From the NCBI RefSeq assembly GCF_000420305.1, contig NZ_ATUR01000005.1, positions 67,001 through 131,000 on the forward strand: a stretch of DNA of 64,000 nt, written 5' to 3'. A model generated the notes under the pieces. It was given only the letters and a program-made list of their open reading frames with translations. It made no database searches and was not told the origin of the DNA. Position 1 is the first letter of the stretch; every line of letters starts with the position of its first letter. Of this stretch, positions 36,753 to 46,389 are shown piece by piece. This DNA is from Novosphingopyxis baekryungensis DSM 16222 (lineage in GTDB: Bacteria; Pseudomonadota; Alphaproteobacteria; Sphingomonadales; Sphingomonadaceae). A program made the position numbers and the translations under genes.

Positions 36753-37175
36753 ATGCATACCAAAATCGACCTGGAGGCGCTGTGTGCGGAACGTGGGCTG
36801 CGCATTACCGATCAGCGTCGCACAATCGCACGCGTGATATCCAGCTCAACCGATCATCCCGATGTCGAGGAGCTGTACAAGCGGTCCTCGGAGATCGATC
36901 CCAAGATTTCTATCGCCACCGTCTATCGCACGGTACGCCTGTTCGAGGATGCCGGCATTCTTGACCGCCATGATTTCGGTGATGGCCGCGCACGCTATGA
37001 AGCCTCGCCCGAGGCGCATCATGACCATCTGATCGATGTGGAAACCGGCAAGGTCGTGGAATTCGTCGATCCGGAGCTGGAAGCGCTGCAGAAACAGATC
37101 GCGGAAAAGCTGGGCTATCGCCTCGTCGATCATCGCATGGAGCTTTATGGCGTCGCCATCGACCGGACGGATTGA
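36753..37175 (+). CDS. fur: Ferric uptake regulator family protein Fur/Irr
   Basis: 140 residues. Winged-helix domain at 1-85 (RGLRITDQRRTIARVI, HPDVEELYKRSSEIDPKISIATVYRTVRLFEDAGI) and a dimerisation domain with the metal-binding HHDHLIDVETGKVVEF. No CxxC structural zinc site is present, which is common for alphaproteobacterial Fur/Irr/Mur. Iron or manganese response is probable; which one cannot be read. It has an ATG start right after a mucR terminator and is followed 55 bases later by the acyltransferase gene. Confidence 0.92.
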   Translation: MHTKIDLEALCAERGLRITDQRRTIARVISSSTDHPDVEELYKRSSEIDPKISIATVYRTVRLFEDAGILDRHDFGDGRARYEASPEAHHDHLIDVETGKVVEFVDPELEALQKQIAEKLGYRLVDHRMELYGVAIDRTD

Positions 37176-37230
37176 TCGGCCCGCAGCGTCGGGAGATCCC
37201 GCCGCTGGTATTCCGCCTCCGATTTCGCCG

Positions 37231-37989
37231 ATGGGCTGGATCAGGCTATGGTCCCGTGTGGCGATGATGTTTGTCGCCGCCTGCATCGCGGTCCCGCTCC
37301 ATTATCTGTGGCGCCTGTTCCGCCTTTCATCACCTTGGCCCCGCCTGTTTCTAGGCGTTTGTGCGCGCATTTGCGGGGCGCGGGTGCGCCGCAAGGGCGT
37401 GCCGCTCAAGCGCGACGTCTTCTACATCTCCAACCATATCAGCTGGATCGATATTCTTGCGATCGCCGGCACCAGCGGCAGCGCCTTTGTGGCAAAAGCG
37501 GAAATCCGCCAATCGCCCATCGTGGGTTGGCTTTCCACGCTGAACCGCACGGTGTTCGTCAGCCGCGAAGACCGGCTGGGCGTGGCCGACCAGATCAACA
37601 AGCTGCGCGATGCCATGGCCGAGAACTGGTCGATCACCGTGTTTCCAGAGGGCACGACAACCGACGGACATTCGCTCAAACCCTTCAAGACTCCGATGCT
37701 CAAGGTGCTCGAACCGCCACCGCAGGGCGTTTATGTTCAGCCGGTGATGCTGGACTATGGCGAGGTGGCCGAGGAAATCAGCTGGATCGGCGTGGAAACG
37801 GGCAAGGACAACGCGGTGCGTCTGCTGGCGCGCAAGGGCAGCTTTCCCCTGTTCGTGAACTTCCTGGAGCCGTTCGATCCGCATGAATTCCCCGGGCGCA
37901 AGAAAATCGCCGCGGAAAGCCGGTCGCGTATCGAGGCAGCCCTGGTGGAGACGCTGGGCAAACCTCTGCGCGAGTTTACCGCGCATTGA
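37231..37989 (+). CDS. 1-acyl-sn-glycerol-3-phosphate acyltransferase (PlsC-like)
   Basis: Membrane acyltransferase of 252 residues, making phosphatidate from lysophosphatidate. The ATG 37231 (MGWIRLWS) follows fur; the frame is open upstream but overlaps fur. An N-terminal hydrophobic segment (about 12-30) is followed by motif I SNHISWIDI (the HX4D catalytic pair) and motif III FPEGTTTDG, with KAEIRQSPIVGWL between. The place between fur and miaB is the conserved slot for this gene in alphaproteobacteria. Acyl specificity unknown. Confidence 0.92.
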   Translation: MGWIRLWSRVAMMFVAACIAVPLHYLWRLFRLSSPWPRLFLGVCARICGARVRRKGVPLKRDVFYISNHISWIDILAIAGTSGSAFVAKAEIRQSPIVGWLSTLNRTVFVSREDRLGVADQINKLRDAMAENWSITVFPEGTTTDGHSLKPFKTPMLKVLEPPPQGVYVQPVMLDYGEVAEEISWIGVETGKDNAVRLLARKGSFPLFVNFLEPFDPHEFPGRKKIAAESRSRIEAALVETLGKPLREFTAH

Positions 37990-38047
37990 CTATCGGCGCG
38001 GCTAAGCGGTCGACGGCGACCATTCGGCCCCCTATATCGGCAGGCCT

Positions 38048-39373
38048 ATGAGCAAAACATTTCATGTCAAAAGCTTCGGCTGTCAGATGAACGTCTATGA
38101 TGGCGAGCGCATGGCCGAACTGATGGAAGCCGAAGGGATGGCCGCCAGCGACAAGGCGGACGCCGATCTCGTCATCCTCAACACCTGCCATATTCGCGAA
38201 CGGGCGGCGGAAAAGGTCTATTCCGAGATTGGCCGGCTGCGCCGCGACGATGGCAGCAAGCCGGTGATTGCGGTCGCCGGCTGCGTGGCGCAGGCCGAAG
38301 GGGCCGAGATCACAAAGCGCGCGCCGTCGGTCGATGTGGTGGTCGGCCCGCAAGCCTATCATCGCCTGCCGGAATTGCTGCGCAAGGCGGCGGCGGGTGG
38401 CAAGGATGCACTCGACACGGACATGCCTGCCATCAGCAAGTTCGGTGCCTTGCCCAAACGCGGCAAGCAGGCACGGCCCACGGCCTTTCTCACGGTGCAG
38501 GAAGGTTGCGACAAATTCTGCACCTATTGCGTCGTCCCCTATACCCGCGGCGCGGAAATCAGCCGCCCCTGGGGAACGCTGATCGATGAGGCCAAAGCGC
38601 TGATCGATGGCGGGGCGAAGGAAATCACCCTCCTTGGCCAGAACGTCAACGCCTGGAGCGCCGAGGATGACAAGGGCCGCGAACAGGGCCTCGAGGGCCT
38701 GATCCGCGCCTTGGCCGCGCTGCCCGGTTTGGCGCGAATCCGCTATACCACCAGCCACCCCAATGACATGAGCGAGGGCCTGATTGCCGCGCATGGTGAG
38801 ATCGACGCGCTGATGCCCTTCCTGCATCTGCCGGTCCAATCGGGATCGGATCGCATTCTGAAGGCGATGAACCGCAGCCATACGACGCAAAGCTATCTGA
38901 AACTGCTCGACCGCGTGCGCGCCGTGCGGCCCGACATCGCCGTGTCCGGGGATTTCATCGTCGGCTTCCCCGGCGAGACCGATCAGGATTTCGAGGACAC
39001 GCTGCAACTGGTGCGCGACACGGGCTATGCGCAGGCATTCAGCTTCAAATATAGCCCACGCCCCGGCACGCCAGCCGCCGATATGGACGACCAGATCGCA
39101 CCGGCGGTGATGGACGAGCGATTGCAGCGTTTGCAGGCACAGCTGAATATCGATCAGCATGCTTTCAACATGAAGTCGGTTGGCAGGCGCTGCGACGTTT
39201 TGCTCGAACGCTCCGGACGCAAGGCCGGGCAGCTGGTCGGCAAATCGCCATGGCTGCAGTCCGTGCATGTCGAGGCGGATGGCGCGGCCATCGGTGATCT
39301 GGTCACAGTCGATCTTGTGGACGCAGGGCCCAATAGTCTGGCGGGAGAATGTGTAATGAGGAAAGCTGCCTGA
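38048..39373 (+). CDS. miaB: tRNA-2-methylthio-N6-dimethylallyladenosine synthase MiaB
   Basis: Radical SAM methylthiotransferase of 441 residues acting on i6A37 in tRNAs. The N-terminal UPF0004 domain has Cys12, Cys47 and Cys79 for the second cluster; the radical SAM triad is Cys154, Cys158 and Cys161 in [19 protein letters not shown] domain (about 375-441) closes it. Its stop shares one base with the phoH-like gene start. It is the first gene of the typical miaB-phoH-ybeY-corC run and would need clusters delivered by carriers such as NfuA. Confidence 0.96.
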   Translation: MSKTFHVKSFGCQMNVYDGERMAELMEAEGMAASDKADADLVILNTCHIRERAAEKVYSEIGRLRRDDGSKPVIAVAGCVAQAEGAEITKRAPSVDVVVGPQAYHRLPELLRKAAAGGKDALDTDMPAISKFGALPKRGKQARPTAFLTVQEGCDKFCTYCVVPYTRGAEISRPWGTLIDEAKALIDGGAKEITLLGQNVNAWSAEDDKGREQGLEGLIRALAALPGLARIRYTTSHPNDMSEGLIAAHGEIDALMPFLHLPVQSGSDRILKAMNRSHTTQSYLKLLDRVRAVRPDIAVSGDFIVGFPGETDQDFEDTLQLVRDTGYAQAFSFKYSPRPGTPAADMDDQIAPAVMDERLQRLQAQLNIDQHAFNMKSVGRRCDVLLERSGRKAGQLVGKSPWLQSVHVEADGAAIGDLVTVDLVDAGPNSLAGECVMRKAA

Positions 39374-40365
39374 TGGCGCGCAAGGCGCAGGCAAAGGCCG
39401 GGGATCTGACCCGGCTGGAAGTGGATTTCGACAAGGCGCATCTGCTGAATGCCCTGTTCGGTGAGTTCGACCGCAATCTGGTTGCGATCGAAAATCGCCT
39501 GGGCGTCTATATTGCTGCGCGTGGCAACAAGGTGCAGATCGAGGGCGAGGCTTCTGCGGCTGCGCGCGCGCGCGATGTGCTGACCAGTCTGTACAGCCGC
39601 GTCATGCGCGGCGAAGACATTGAAACCGGGGTGGTCGAGGCGGCCATCGCCATGTCCGACGAGCCGACATTGACGGGCATCGTGCGCAAGGAAGAGCGCA
39701 GCCCGCCGCAGGTGATGATCCGCACGCGCAAGAAGACGATCGTGCCGCGTTCTGCCGGGCAGGTTCCCTATATGGAATCGCTGGCACGTGACGAGATGAT
39801 CTTTGCGCTTGGCCCTGCAGGTACGGGCAAGACCTATCTGGCAGTGGCGCAGGCGGTGGCGATGCTGATCACCGGCGCGGTCGATCGGCTCATCCTGTCC
39901 CGCCCCGCCGTGGAAGCAGGCGAACATCTGGGGTTCCTTCCCGGAGACATGAAGGAAAAGGTCGATCCCTATCTGCGCCCGCTGTACGACGCGCTCTACG
40001 ATACGCTGCCGGCAGAGCAGGTGGAACGGCGCATTGCCTCCGGCGAGATCGAGATCGCGCCGCTTGCTTTCATGCGTGGCCGCACGCTGGCCGAAGCCTT
40101 CGTGATCCTCGATGAGGCGCAGAACACCACGCCGGCGCAGATGAAGATGTTCCTCACCCGCTTTGGCATGAACAGCCGCATGGTCATCTGCGGCGATCCG
40201 AAACAGGTCGATCTGCCGGGCGAGGGCATGAGCGGCCTGGCTGACGCCGTTTCCCGCCTGCAGGATGTGGAGGGGATTTCGGTCAACCGCTTCACTTCGG
40301 CCGATGTCGTGCGCCACCCACTGGTCGGCCGGATCGTTGATGCCTATGAGGGTCCGCATGCTTGA
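39373..40365 (+). CDS. ybeZ: PhoH family ATPase (YbeZ-like)
   Basis: 330 residues. An N-terminal KH-like segment (about 10-75) precedes the PhoH P-loop ATPase: Walker A GPAGTGKTYLA near residue 147, AVEAGEHLGFLPGDMKEKVDPYLRPLYDAL, Walker B FVILDEAQNTT and a GDPKQVDLP motif. YbeZ partners the endoribonuclease YbeY in ribosome maturation. The ATG 39373 overlaps the miaB stop by one base, and the gene overlaps ybeY by eight bases. An earlier in-frame start at 39349 is rejected as it would lie inside miaB. Confidence 0.93.
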   Translation: MARKAQAKAGDLTRLEVDFDKAHLLNALFGEFDRNLVAIENRLGVYIAARGNKVQIEGEASAAARARDVLTSLYSRVMRGEDIETGVVEAAIAMSDEPTLTGIVRKEERSPPQVMIRTRKKTIVPRSAGQVPYMESLARDEMIFALGPAGTGKTYLAVAQAVAMLITGAVDRLILSRPAVEAGEHLGFLPGDMKEKVDPYLRPLYDALYDTLPAEQVERRIASGEIEIAPLAFMRGRTLAEAFVILDEAQNTTPAQMKMFLTRFGMNSRMVICGDPKQVDLPGEGMSGLADAVSRLQDVEGISVNRFTSADVVRHPLVGRIVDAYEGPHA

Positions 40366-40855
40366 TGTGGAAACCGCAGCGGGGCCCGGTTGGGATGATG
40401 AGGATAGCTGGGCCGATCTGGCGCGCCGCGCCGTACGCGCCGGTTTGTCGGTCAGCCCCTTCGCCAATCTGATCGATAAGAAGGTGTCGGTCGAAGTGGC
40501 GGTCAAACTGTCCGACAATGCCGAGGTCCAGAGCCTCAACGCCAATTATCGTGGGAAGGACAAGCCGACCAACGTGCTGAGCTTCCCCATGGTGCAGCCC
40601 GATCTGCTGCAGTCGCTGGAAAATAGCGACGATGGCGAGGCATTGCTGGGCGACATCATTCTGGCGCGCGAGACCTGCGCGGCTGAAGCTGCGGAGAAAG
40701 ATATTTCGCTGCATCAGCATGCCACCCATCTCATGGTCCATGGCACCCTGCATCTGCTCGGCTATGACCATGAAAATGAAGCGGATGCCGAGCGGATGGA
40801 GGATCTGGAGGTGAAAGCGCTTGCCAGCCTGGGCCTCCCCAATCCATATTCCTGA
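40358..40855 (+). CDS. ybeY: Endoribonuclease YbeY (16S rRNA maturation)
   Basis: 165 residues from ATG 40358. The zinc site HLMVHGTLHLLGYDH, with the family spacing H-x3-H-x5-H-x3-H, is near residue 127-141, preceded by NYRGKDKPTNVLSFPM. YbeY acts in 16S rRNA 3' end processing and ribosome quality control. Its start lies inside the end of the phoH-like gene (8-base overlap), giving coupled translation. An upstream frame to 40265 is out of family. The size is normal for alphaproteobacteria. Confidence 0.95.
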   Translation: MLDVETAAGPGWDDEDSWADLARRAVRAGLSVSPFANLIDKKVSVEVAVKLSDNAEVQSLNANYRGKDKPTNVLSFPMVQPDLLQSLENSDDGEALLGDIILARETCAAEAAEKDISLHQHATHLMVHGTLHLLGYDHENEADAERMEDLEVKALASLGLPNPYS

Positions 40856-40893
40856 GCTCTTGAAACGACAGAGGGGCACACCAGCTTCCGGCA

Positions 40894-41808
40894 ATGCCAG
40901 ACGACAGTATCAATAACGCCGACGACGAAGGCGGCGGACGAATATGGCAGGGCCTGAAAGCCCTGCTGTTCAAATCCGATCATGAGCCATCCCTGCGCGA
41001 ACAGCTTGAAGAAGCGATCGACGAGCATGAGGATGACGATGACACCCGCACCGGCGCCAATGCCGGCGATCTTAGCCGGATCGAGCGGGAAATGCTGCGC
41101 AATCTGCTGCATTTCAGCGAACATACCGCCGACGATGTCGCGGTTCCACGCGCCGATATCATCGCGATCGAGGAAAATGCCCGGTTTGACGAGTTGGTCT
41201 CGCTGATCTGCGAACATGGCCACAGCCGTGTGCCCGTCTATCGCGATAATCTCGATGATATTGTCGGCATGATCCACATTCGCGATGCCTTCGCCATTCT
41301 GGCCGGCGAAGGCAAAAAGCCGTCGGGTATCAAGGATTTGATCCGCCAGCCGCGCTTTGTGCCCGAATCGATGGGCGTGCTGGATCTGCTGGCTGAAATG
41401 CGCGCCACGCGCACGCATCTGGCGATCGTGCTGGATGAATATTCCGGTACAGAAGGCATTGTGACGATCGAGGATCTGGTCGAGGAAATCGTCGGCGAGA
41501 TCGAAGACGAACATGACGACGCGCCGGAACCACAGCTGATCCAGCTGGAAGACGGCATGTGGGAAGCGGATGCGCGGATCGAGCTGGACGATCTCGGCAA
41601 GCAGGTCGCGCCCGAGCTTGAGGAAGTGCCGGAGGACGTCGACACTCTGGGCGGTCTGGCCTTCGTGCTGGCCGGCAAGGTGCCTGAAGTGGGCGAAGTG
41701 CTGGAGCATCCCAGCGGATGGAAACTGGAAATCCTGGACGGCGACGAGAAACGCGTCACCCGCCTGCGCCTCCATCCGCCGGTGGTTGAGGAAAGCGCAG
41801 AAAGCTAA
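40894..41808 (+). CDS. corC: CBS-pair HlyC/CorC-type transporter-associated protein
   Basis: 304 residues. Two CBS motifs (about 78-200: [47 protein letters not shown], and [28 protein letters not shown]) are followed by a C-terminal CorC_HlyC transporter-associated domain. No membrane spans are seen, so it is the soluble CorC-like form, tied to Mg2+/Co2+ handling. It closes the conserved run; lnt, which follows in many relatives, is not here, where a convergent MOSC gene lies instead. Confidence 0.9.
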   Translation: MPDDSINNADDEGGGRIWQGLKALLFKSDHEPSLREQLEEAIDEHEDDDDTRTGANAGDLSRIEREMLRNLLHFSEHTADDVAVPRADIIAIEENARFDELVSLICEHGHSRVPVYRDNLDDIVGMIHIRDAFAILAGEGKKPSGIKDLIRQPRFVPESMGVLDLLAEMRATRTHLAIVLDEYSGTEGIVTIEDLVEEIVGEIEDEHDDAPEPQLIQLEDGMWEADARIELDDLGKQVAPELEEVPEDVDTLGGLAFVLAGKVPEVGEVLEHPSGWKLEILDGDEKRVTRLRLHPPVVEESAES

Positions 41809-41882
41809 AGCGAATATCAGAGACGAGGGTCGATTGCGCGTCGGTCAGGGCGCCGCCCGCTTATCACGTATTGCGCGGGTTT

Positions 41883-42527
41883 TCAGAGTTCCGCCAGGCC
41901 TTGCGCGCGTTGCCGCCAGTCTTCCGCCAATGTCGGTAACTGCGACAAATCTTTAAGCGCAGCGCTGTCCCGCTTGCCTGGTTGGATGAGCGCCGCAAAT
42001 ACGCGGGCTACCGTCCAGTCGTGATGGGCGGTTTCTTCGCGTAAGATCTCATCACCCTTGGCCACCAGGCCCTTTTCGATCACCCGCAGATAGAGACCGC
42101 AGCGTCCAGTCTTGATAATCGTCGCCATGATATCGGGCCGCCCGAAATGATGGTCGAGCTTCCAGCAAGGTTGGCGCCCATGGCTGACTTCGAGCAGCGC
42201 CTCACCCATACGGAAGCGGTCGCCGATACGGACCGCGTCTTCGTCGAAGCCCGGCGCGGTGATGTTTTCGCCAAAAGCACCAAAGCGTTCGATCCGATCA
42301 TGCTGGGGCAATTTCTTGCGCCAGAACGGATAATGATCGGCATTGTAGAGATGCACCGCCTTGTCCCAGCCGCCATGGTGGACCGGATCGGCCACCTGAT
42401 CCCCATCAAAACCATTCCATCCGAGATGGACCGCGCCCTCCGCAGGATCGCGCGCTATGGCGCTGGCGCTATCGCCGCGAAATGGCTTGGGTTTTCCGAT
42501 AAAAAGCCCCGCAACCGTCGTCCGCAT
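41883..42527 (-). CDS. MOSC-domain protein (YiiM-like)
   Basis: 214 residues with a MOSC domain (about 25-165) and a C-terminal three-helix part (about 170-212). The MOSC core GWNGFDGDQVADPVHHGGWDKAVHLY and the FGAFGENIT block are seen; the conserved Cys is in GRQPCWKLDHHFG. YiiM-type MOSC proteins are molybdenum-cofactor enzymes that reduce N-hydroxylated purines such as 6-hydroxylaminopurine, preventing mutagenesis; the same role is inferred. It is convergent with corC, 74 bases between stops, with a weak hairpin CCCGC/GCGGG there. Confidence 0.87.
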   Translation of the reverse strand: MRTTVAGLFIGKPKPFRGDSASAIARDPAEGAVHLGWNGFDGDQVADPVHHGGWDKAVHLYNADHYPFWRKKLPQHDRIERFGAFGENITAPGFDEDAVRIGDRFRMGEALLEVSHGRQPCWKLDHHFGRPDIMATIIKTGRCGLYLRVIEKGLVAKGDEILREETAHHDWTVARVFAALIQPGKRDSAALKDLSQLPTLAEDWRQRAQGLAEL

Positions 42528-42580
42528 CGCCTACCCCCCCTGATATCTTTTACAACTTAGCCAGATAAACCGTCAGCCGC

Positions 42581-42811
42581 TTAGTCTTTTTTCGCGCGTA
42601 TTTCGGAGCCCAGCTTCAGCACTTTGTCGCCATCCTCCTGCTTGATGAGATAGGCCGGGTTGTCGCCATCGCCCTTGCGCGTAATCTCGGATCCGTCGAT
42701 CGTGCGCTTCACCTCGCGCTCGAACCGCTCTTCGATCTGGCCGGTGGCGGTGCCGTTGCCCCAATCCCACTCGACATACTGGTTGGTCTGAAAACTGTTG
42801 TCATTCGCCAT
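42581..42811 (-). CDS. DUF2945 (HVA1/TUDOR-like) small protein
   Basis: 76 residues. The DUF2945 pattern is clear: VEWDWGNGTATGQI near the start, KRTIDGSEITRKGDGDNPAYLIKQEDGDKVLKLGSEI. Members are small basic or neutral beta-barrel proteins seen across bacteria and fungi, called hypervirulence-associated in plant pathogens, without a proved biochemical role. It lies 53 bases upstream of the MOSC gene on the same strand, perhaps one transcript, and is divergent from the glycosyltransferase. Confidence 0.8.
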   Translation of the reverse strand: MANDNSFQTNQYVEWDWGNGTATGQIEERFEREVKRTIDGSEITRKGDGDNPAYLIKQEDGDKVLKLGSEIRAKKD

Positions 42812-42909
42812 ACTGCAATCCTCTCGATAAAATCTTTGAAGACAGAAGAGGCTAGACGGGGCAAAGTTCCGGTTGGCAAGCTCCCCGCCCCGTGCTCAAA
42901 GCTCATCTG

Positions 42910-44055
42910 ATGCGTGTCGAAGACCTTCGAATTGCCCTGTTCAGCGGCAACTATAATTATGTACGCGATGGCGCGAACCAGGCCTTGAACCGGCTGGTCG
43001 GCCATTTGCTGGATCGCGGCGCCCATGTGCGCATCTACTCACCGACCATCCCCAACCCGCCGTTCGAAGCAACCGGCGATGTCGTGTCCGTCCCATCCCT
43101 GCCGATCCCGGGGCGCGGCGAATATCGCATCGGCACATCGCTATCGCCCGAGATCCGCGCGGACATGCAGCGCTTCGCGCCCAACATCGTGCATATCGCC
43201 AGTCCGGATTATGTCGCGCACCGCGCGGTCACCTGGGCGCGTGACCGCAGCCTGCCGGTTCTGGCTAGTGTGCACACCCGGTTTGAAACCTATCCGCGTT
43301 ATTACGGCCTCGGCTTTATCGAGCCCATGATGGTGCGCGGTCTGCGCCGCCTGTATCAGCGCTGCGATGCGATTGTCGCGCCATCGCCAAGCATGGCCGA
43401 TATCCTGCGCGAAGAGGGCATGAACAGCGATGTCGGCATCTGGTCGCGCGGTGTGGACCGGGAAACCTTCAACCCGGAGCGGCGCGACATGGCCTGGCGC
43501 GTCGCGCTTGGCATTGCCGATGACACACCGGTAATTGGCTTTCTCGGCCGGTTGGTGATGGAAAAAGGGCTCGATGTCTTTTCCGATACCATCGCTGCCT
43601 TGCGCGCGCGCGGCGTTGACCACCATGTGCTCGTGATCGGTGAAGGACCGGCCCGCGAATGGTTCGAACAGCGTTTGCCCGGCGCCTCCTTCATCGGTTT
43701 TCAGAAGGGTGCCGATCTGGGCCGCGCCGTCGCCAGCATGGACATGCTGTTCAATCCCTCGATCACCGAGACCTTTGGCAATGTGACGCTGGAATGCATG
43801 GCCTGCGCCGTGCCCACGGTCGCCGCACGTGCCGCTGGCAGCGAGAATCTGGTCGAAGACGGCTTGTCGGGCATCCTAGTCCCGCCGGGCGATATCGAGG
43901 GCTTTGCCGATGCCTTGCAGCAATATTGCCGCGACGCGGCCCTTCGCGCGCGCCATGGCGAGGCGGGCCATGCGCGGTCCGAACAGTTCGACTGGTACGA
44001 GATCAACGAAAGCCTGGCGCAAAAATATATTTCACTGATCGACGCACGGACGTAG
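42910..44055 (+). CDS. Glycosyltransferase family 4 (MgtA-like)
   Basis: Family 4 retaining glycosyltransferase of 381 residues from ATG 42910 (a GTG at 42892 is possible). The N-terminal domain reads RIALFSGNYNYVRDGANQALNRL; the donor domain shows IGFLGRLVMEKGLDVFSD, IGEGPAREWF and the E-x7-E motif in FNPSITETFGNVTLECMACAVPTVAA. It resembles the SqdX/MgtA group (sulfoquinovosyl- or mannosyl-transfer to lipids). It may make membrane glycolipids, plausible for a sphingolipid-making bacterium. Donor and acceptor not determined. Confidence 0.9.
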   Translation: MRVEDLRIALFSGNYNYVRDGANQALNRLVGHLLDRGAHVRIYSPTIPNPPFEATGDVVSVPSLPIPGRGEYRIGTSLSPEIRADMQRFAPNIVHIASPDYVAHRAVTWARDRSLPVLASVHTRFETYPRYYGLGFIEPMMVRGLRRLYQRCDAIVAPSPSMADILREEGMNSDVGIWSRGVDRETFNPERRDMAWRVALGIADDTPVIGFLGRLVMEKGLDVFSDTIAALRARGVDHHVLVIGEGPAREWFEQRLPGASFIGFQKGADLGRAVASMDMLFNPSITETFGNVTLECMACAVPTVAARAAGSENLVEDGLSGILVPPGDIEGFADALQQYCRDAALRARHGEAGHARSEQFDWYEINESLAQKYISLIDART

Positions 44056-44117
44056 CCGCCCTCGTCGGACACCGCAGACCCTAGTGCCGCCCCCCGATAT
44101 TCCCTAGATCAGCAAAT

Positions 44118-45431
44118 ATGGATGATCTTTTCGCCGCCGATGACAGCGGGCAAACCGAGCGCCGCGAACATGCTCCGCTGGCTGATCGGTTGCGCCCACA
44201 GACTTTGCCAGAGGTGGTCGGTCAGGATCATCTGACTGGCCCGGACGGTGCCATCGGCAGGATGGTGCGCGTGGGGCAACTCAGCTCCATGATCCTCTGG
44301 GGGCCGCCGGGCACCGGCAAGACAACCATCGCGCAGCTGCTGGCCGACGCCGTGGGCATGCATTACAAGGCGATCAGCGCCGTATTTTCTGGTGTAGCCG
44401 ATCTCAAAAAAGCCTTTGCCGAGGCCGATCAGATGGCCAAGACCGGCAAGAAGACGCTGCTGTTCGTGGACGAGATCCATCGCTTCAATCGCGCGCAGCA
44501 GGACGGGTTTCTGCCTTTTGTCGAGCGCGGTGTTGTCACGCTGGTCGGCGCAACAACCGAAAATCCCAGTTTCGAACTCAATGCGGCGCTGCTCAGCCGG
44601 GCGCAGGTGCTGGTGCTTCACCGGCTGGGGCCTGATGCGCTCTCCACCCTGCTGGATCGTGCGGAAACCGAATATGGCCAGAAACTGCCGCTGACCGATA
44701 CGGCGCGCGATGCGCTGGTGGCCAGCGCGGATGGCGATGGACGCTTCCTGCTCAATCAGGCCGAGACCTTGTATAATAGCGACATCGGTCAGCCGCTGGA
44801 GCCAGGCCAGATGGCCGCCCTGCTGCATCGCCGGGTGCCGGTCTATGACAAGGACCGGGAGGGGCATTACAACCTCATCTCCGCGTTGCACAAATCCATG
44901 CGCGGCAGCGATCCGCAGGCGTCGCTCTATTATCTGGCGCGGATGCTGGTGGCCGGTGAGGAGCCGCTTTATGTGCTCCGGCGCATCGTGAGGTTTGCGA
45001 GCGAAGACATCGGCCTGGCCGATCCGCAGGCGCTGGTCCAATGCCTTGCGGCCAAGGACGCCTATGAATTTCTCGGATCGCCCGAAGGTGAACTGGCGAT
45101 CGCGCAGGCCTGTCTCTACTGCGCAACGGCAGCCAAATCGAATGCAGCATATAAAGCGCAGAAATCGGCCTGGAAATCGGCGAGGCAGACCGGATCGCTC
45201 ATGCCGCCGATGAATATCGTCAACGCACCGACCAAGATGATGAAGGAACTCGGCTATGGCAAAGGCTATGCCTATGATCATGATGCCGAGGGGGGATATT
45301 CCGGCGCGCATTATTGGCCGGACGATATGGCGCCGGAGCAATTCTACACCCCGACCGACCGAGGTTTCGAGCGCAAGATAGCCGAGCGCATCGCCTATTG
45401 GGACAAGCTGAAGTCTGGCCGGGAAGGCTGA
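44118..45431 (+). CDS. rarA: Replication-associated recombination protein RarA
   Basis: AAA+ clamp-loader-like ATPase (MgsA/WHIP family) of 437 residues that acts at stalled replication forks. N-terminal PLADRLRPQTLPEVVGQDHL, Walker A GPPGTGKTT (62-70), Walker B LLFVDEIHRFN (about 112-122), sensor 1 GATTENPSFE and the C-terminal MgsA domain with YYLARMLVAGEEPLYVLRR and KEFLGSPEGE-like segments are visible. The next gene starts 11 bases after the stop, so they are probably co-transcribed. Start at ATG 44118. Confidence 0.94.
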   Translation: MDDLFAADDSGQTERREHAPLADRLRPQTLPEVVGQDHLTGPDGAIGRMVRVGQLSSMILWGPPGTGKTTIAQLLADAVGMHYKAISAVFSGVADLKKAFAEADQMAKTGKKTLLFVDEIHRFNRAQQDGFLPFVERGVVTLVGATTENPSFELNAALLSRAQVLVLHRLGPDALSTLLDRAETEYGQKLPLTDTARDALVASADGDGRFLLNQAETLYNSDIGQPLEPGQMAALLHRRVPVYDKDREGHYNLISALHKSMRGSDPQASLYYLARMLVAGEEPLYVLRRIVRFASEDIGLADPQALVQCLAAKDAYEFLGSPEGELAIAQACLYCATAAKSNAAYKAQKSAWKSARQTGSLMPPMNIVNAPTKMMKELGYGKGYAYDHDAEGGYSGAHYWPDDMAPEQFYTPTDRGFERKIAERIAYWDKLKSGREG

Positions 45432-45441
45432 CATCGCCGCG

Positions 45442-46332
45442 ATGCTTACCCAGCCCGCGCCGCGCCCCTTTGCCGCCACCGCCTGCATTGACTGGTCCGG
45501 CCAGGCCGTCGCCCGCCCGAAAGGCCTTGCCGTGGCCGTGGCGCGGCAACACGGCCCTCCTGCACTGCTGGAGCCGGAAGGCGGCTGGACGCGCGATGCC
45601 GTGCTCGGCTGGCTTCGCTCGCTCGCGGCAGCCGAAACCGATATCGTCATCGGCCTCGATCTTTCTCCCAGCTTTCCCATGCTCGATACCGGGGCCTATT
45701 TCCCCGGATGGTCCGAAAGCCCGGCCGATCCGGAGGCTCTTTGGGCAATGGTCGATCATATAGCGGCGGACGATCCGCATCTGTCGGCCAACAGTTTTGT
45801 GGATCATCCCGAGGCCGCGCGCCATTTTCGCCGCCATGGCGGGCGCGAGGGCGATCGTTTCGGCGGGGGCATCGGGCGCTTGCGCGCTGTCGAACGGCAT
45901 CAGCGGGTCACGAAGCAGGCCAATAGCTGGTCCTGCTTCAATCTCGTCGGTGCGGGCCAGGTGGGCAAGAGTTCGCTCACCGGCATGCGGATGTTGCATC
46001 AGCTGCGCGGCGCCATTCCGTTCTGGCCATTCGATCCGGTGCCGGAGAAGGGGCCTTTGCTGATCGAAATCTACACCACCGTGGCGGCGCGTGCCGCCGG
46101 TCTGGGCAAGGCGCGCAGCAAGACGCGGACCGCCGAAGGGCTCACTGCAGCGCTATCGGCATTGGGCGCGCCGGATTGCCCGCCACTGGCACGCTATGAT
46201 GATCACGCGACCGATGCGCTGATCACGGCGGCCTGGTTGCGCCAAGCCGTTCAGGAACCGGGGCTATGGTCGCCCGGTGCCATGACGCCTGAGACGGCCC
46301 GGCTCGAAGGCTGGACTTTCGGGATCAGCTGA
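45442..46332 (+). CDS. Uncharacterised protein with RNase H-like (DUF429-like) pattern
   Basis: 296 residues, not firmly recognised. A first acidic strand CIDWSG (Asp about 17), a second IGLDLSPSFP (Asp about 72), an IEIY segment (Glu about 208) and a C-terminal helix YDDHATDALITAAWLR (about 251-266) fit the layout of DUF429-like proteins of the RNase H fold, where such acids bind metal. A GAGQVGKSS run near 169-177 resembles a P-loop, but without the usual surroundings. It follows rarA by 11 bases, and tRNA-Thr follows. Function unknown; a nuclease or nucleic-acid helper is only an inference. Confidence 0.75.
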   Translation: MLTQPAPRPFAATACIDWSGQAVARPKGLAVAVARQHGPPALLEPEGGWTRDAVLGWLRSLAAAETDIVIGLDLSPSFPMLDTGAYFPGWSESPADPEALWAMVDHIAADDPHLSANSFVDHPEAARHFRRHGGREGDRFGGGIGRLRAVERHQRVTKQANSWSCFNLVGAGQVGKSSLTGMRMLHQLRGAIPFWPFDPVPEKGPLLIEIYTTVAARAAGLGKARSKTRTAEGLTAALSALGAPDCPPLARYDDHATDALITAAWLRQAVQEPGLWSPGAMTPETARLEGWTFGIS

Positions 46333-46389
46333 TCTTGCATCACAAAAGCCTTGCCCAGCACCACCCCCCTGCCCTAACCGCATCGACGC

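Noticed and set aside
36753-37175. Missing CxxC in Fur as a defect
   Set aside because: Alphaproteobacterial Fur/Irr/Mur proteins commonly lack it, and the metal-binding HHDH is present.
41856-41883. CCCGC/GCGGG hairpin with TTTT between corC and the MOSC gene
   Set aside because: Only five base pairs with a 14-base loop; too weak to call a terminator.
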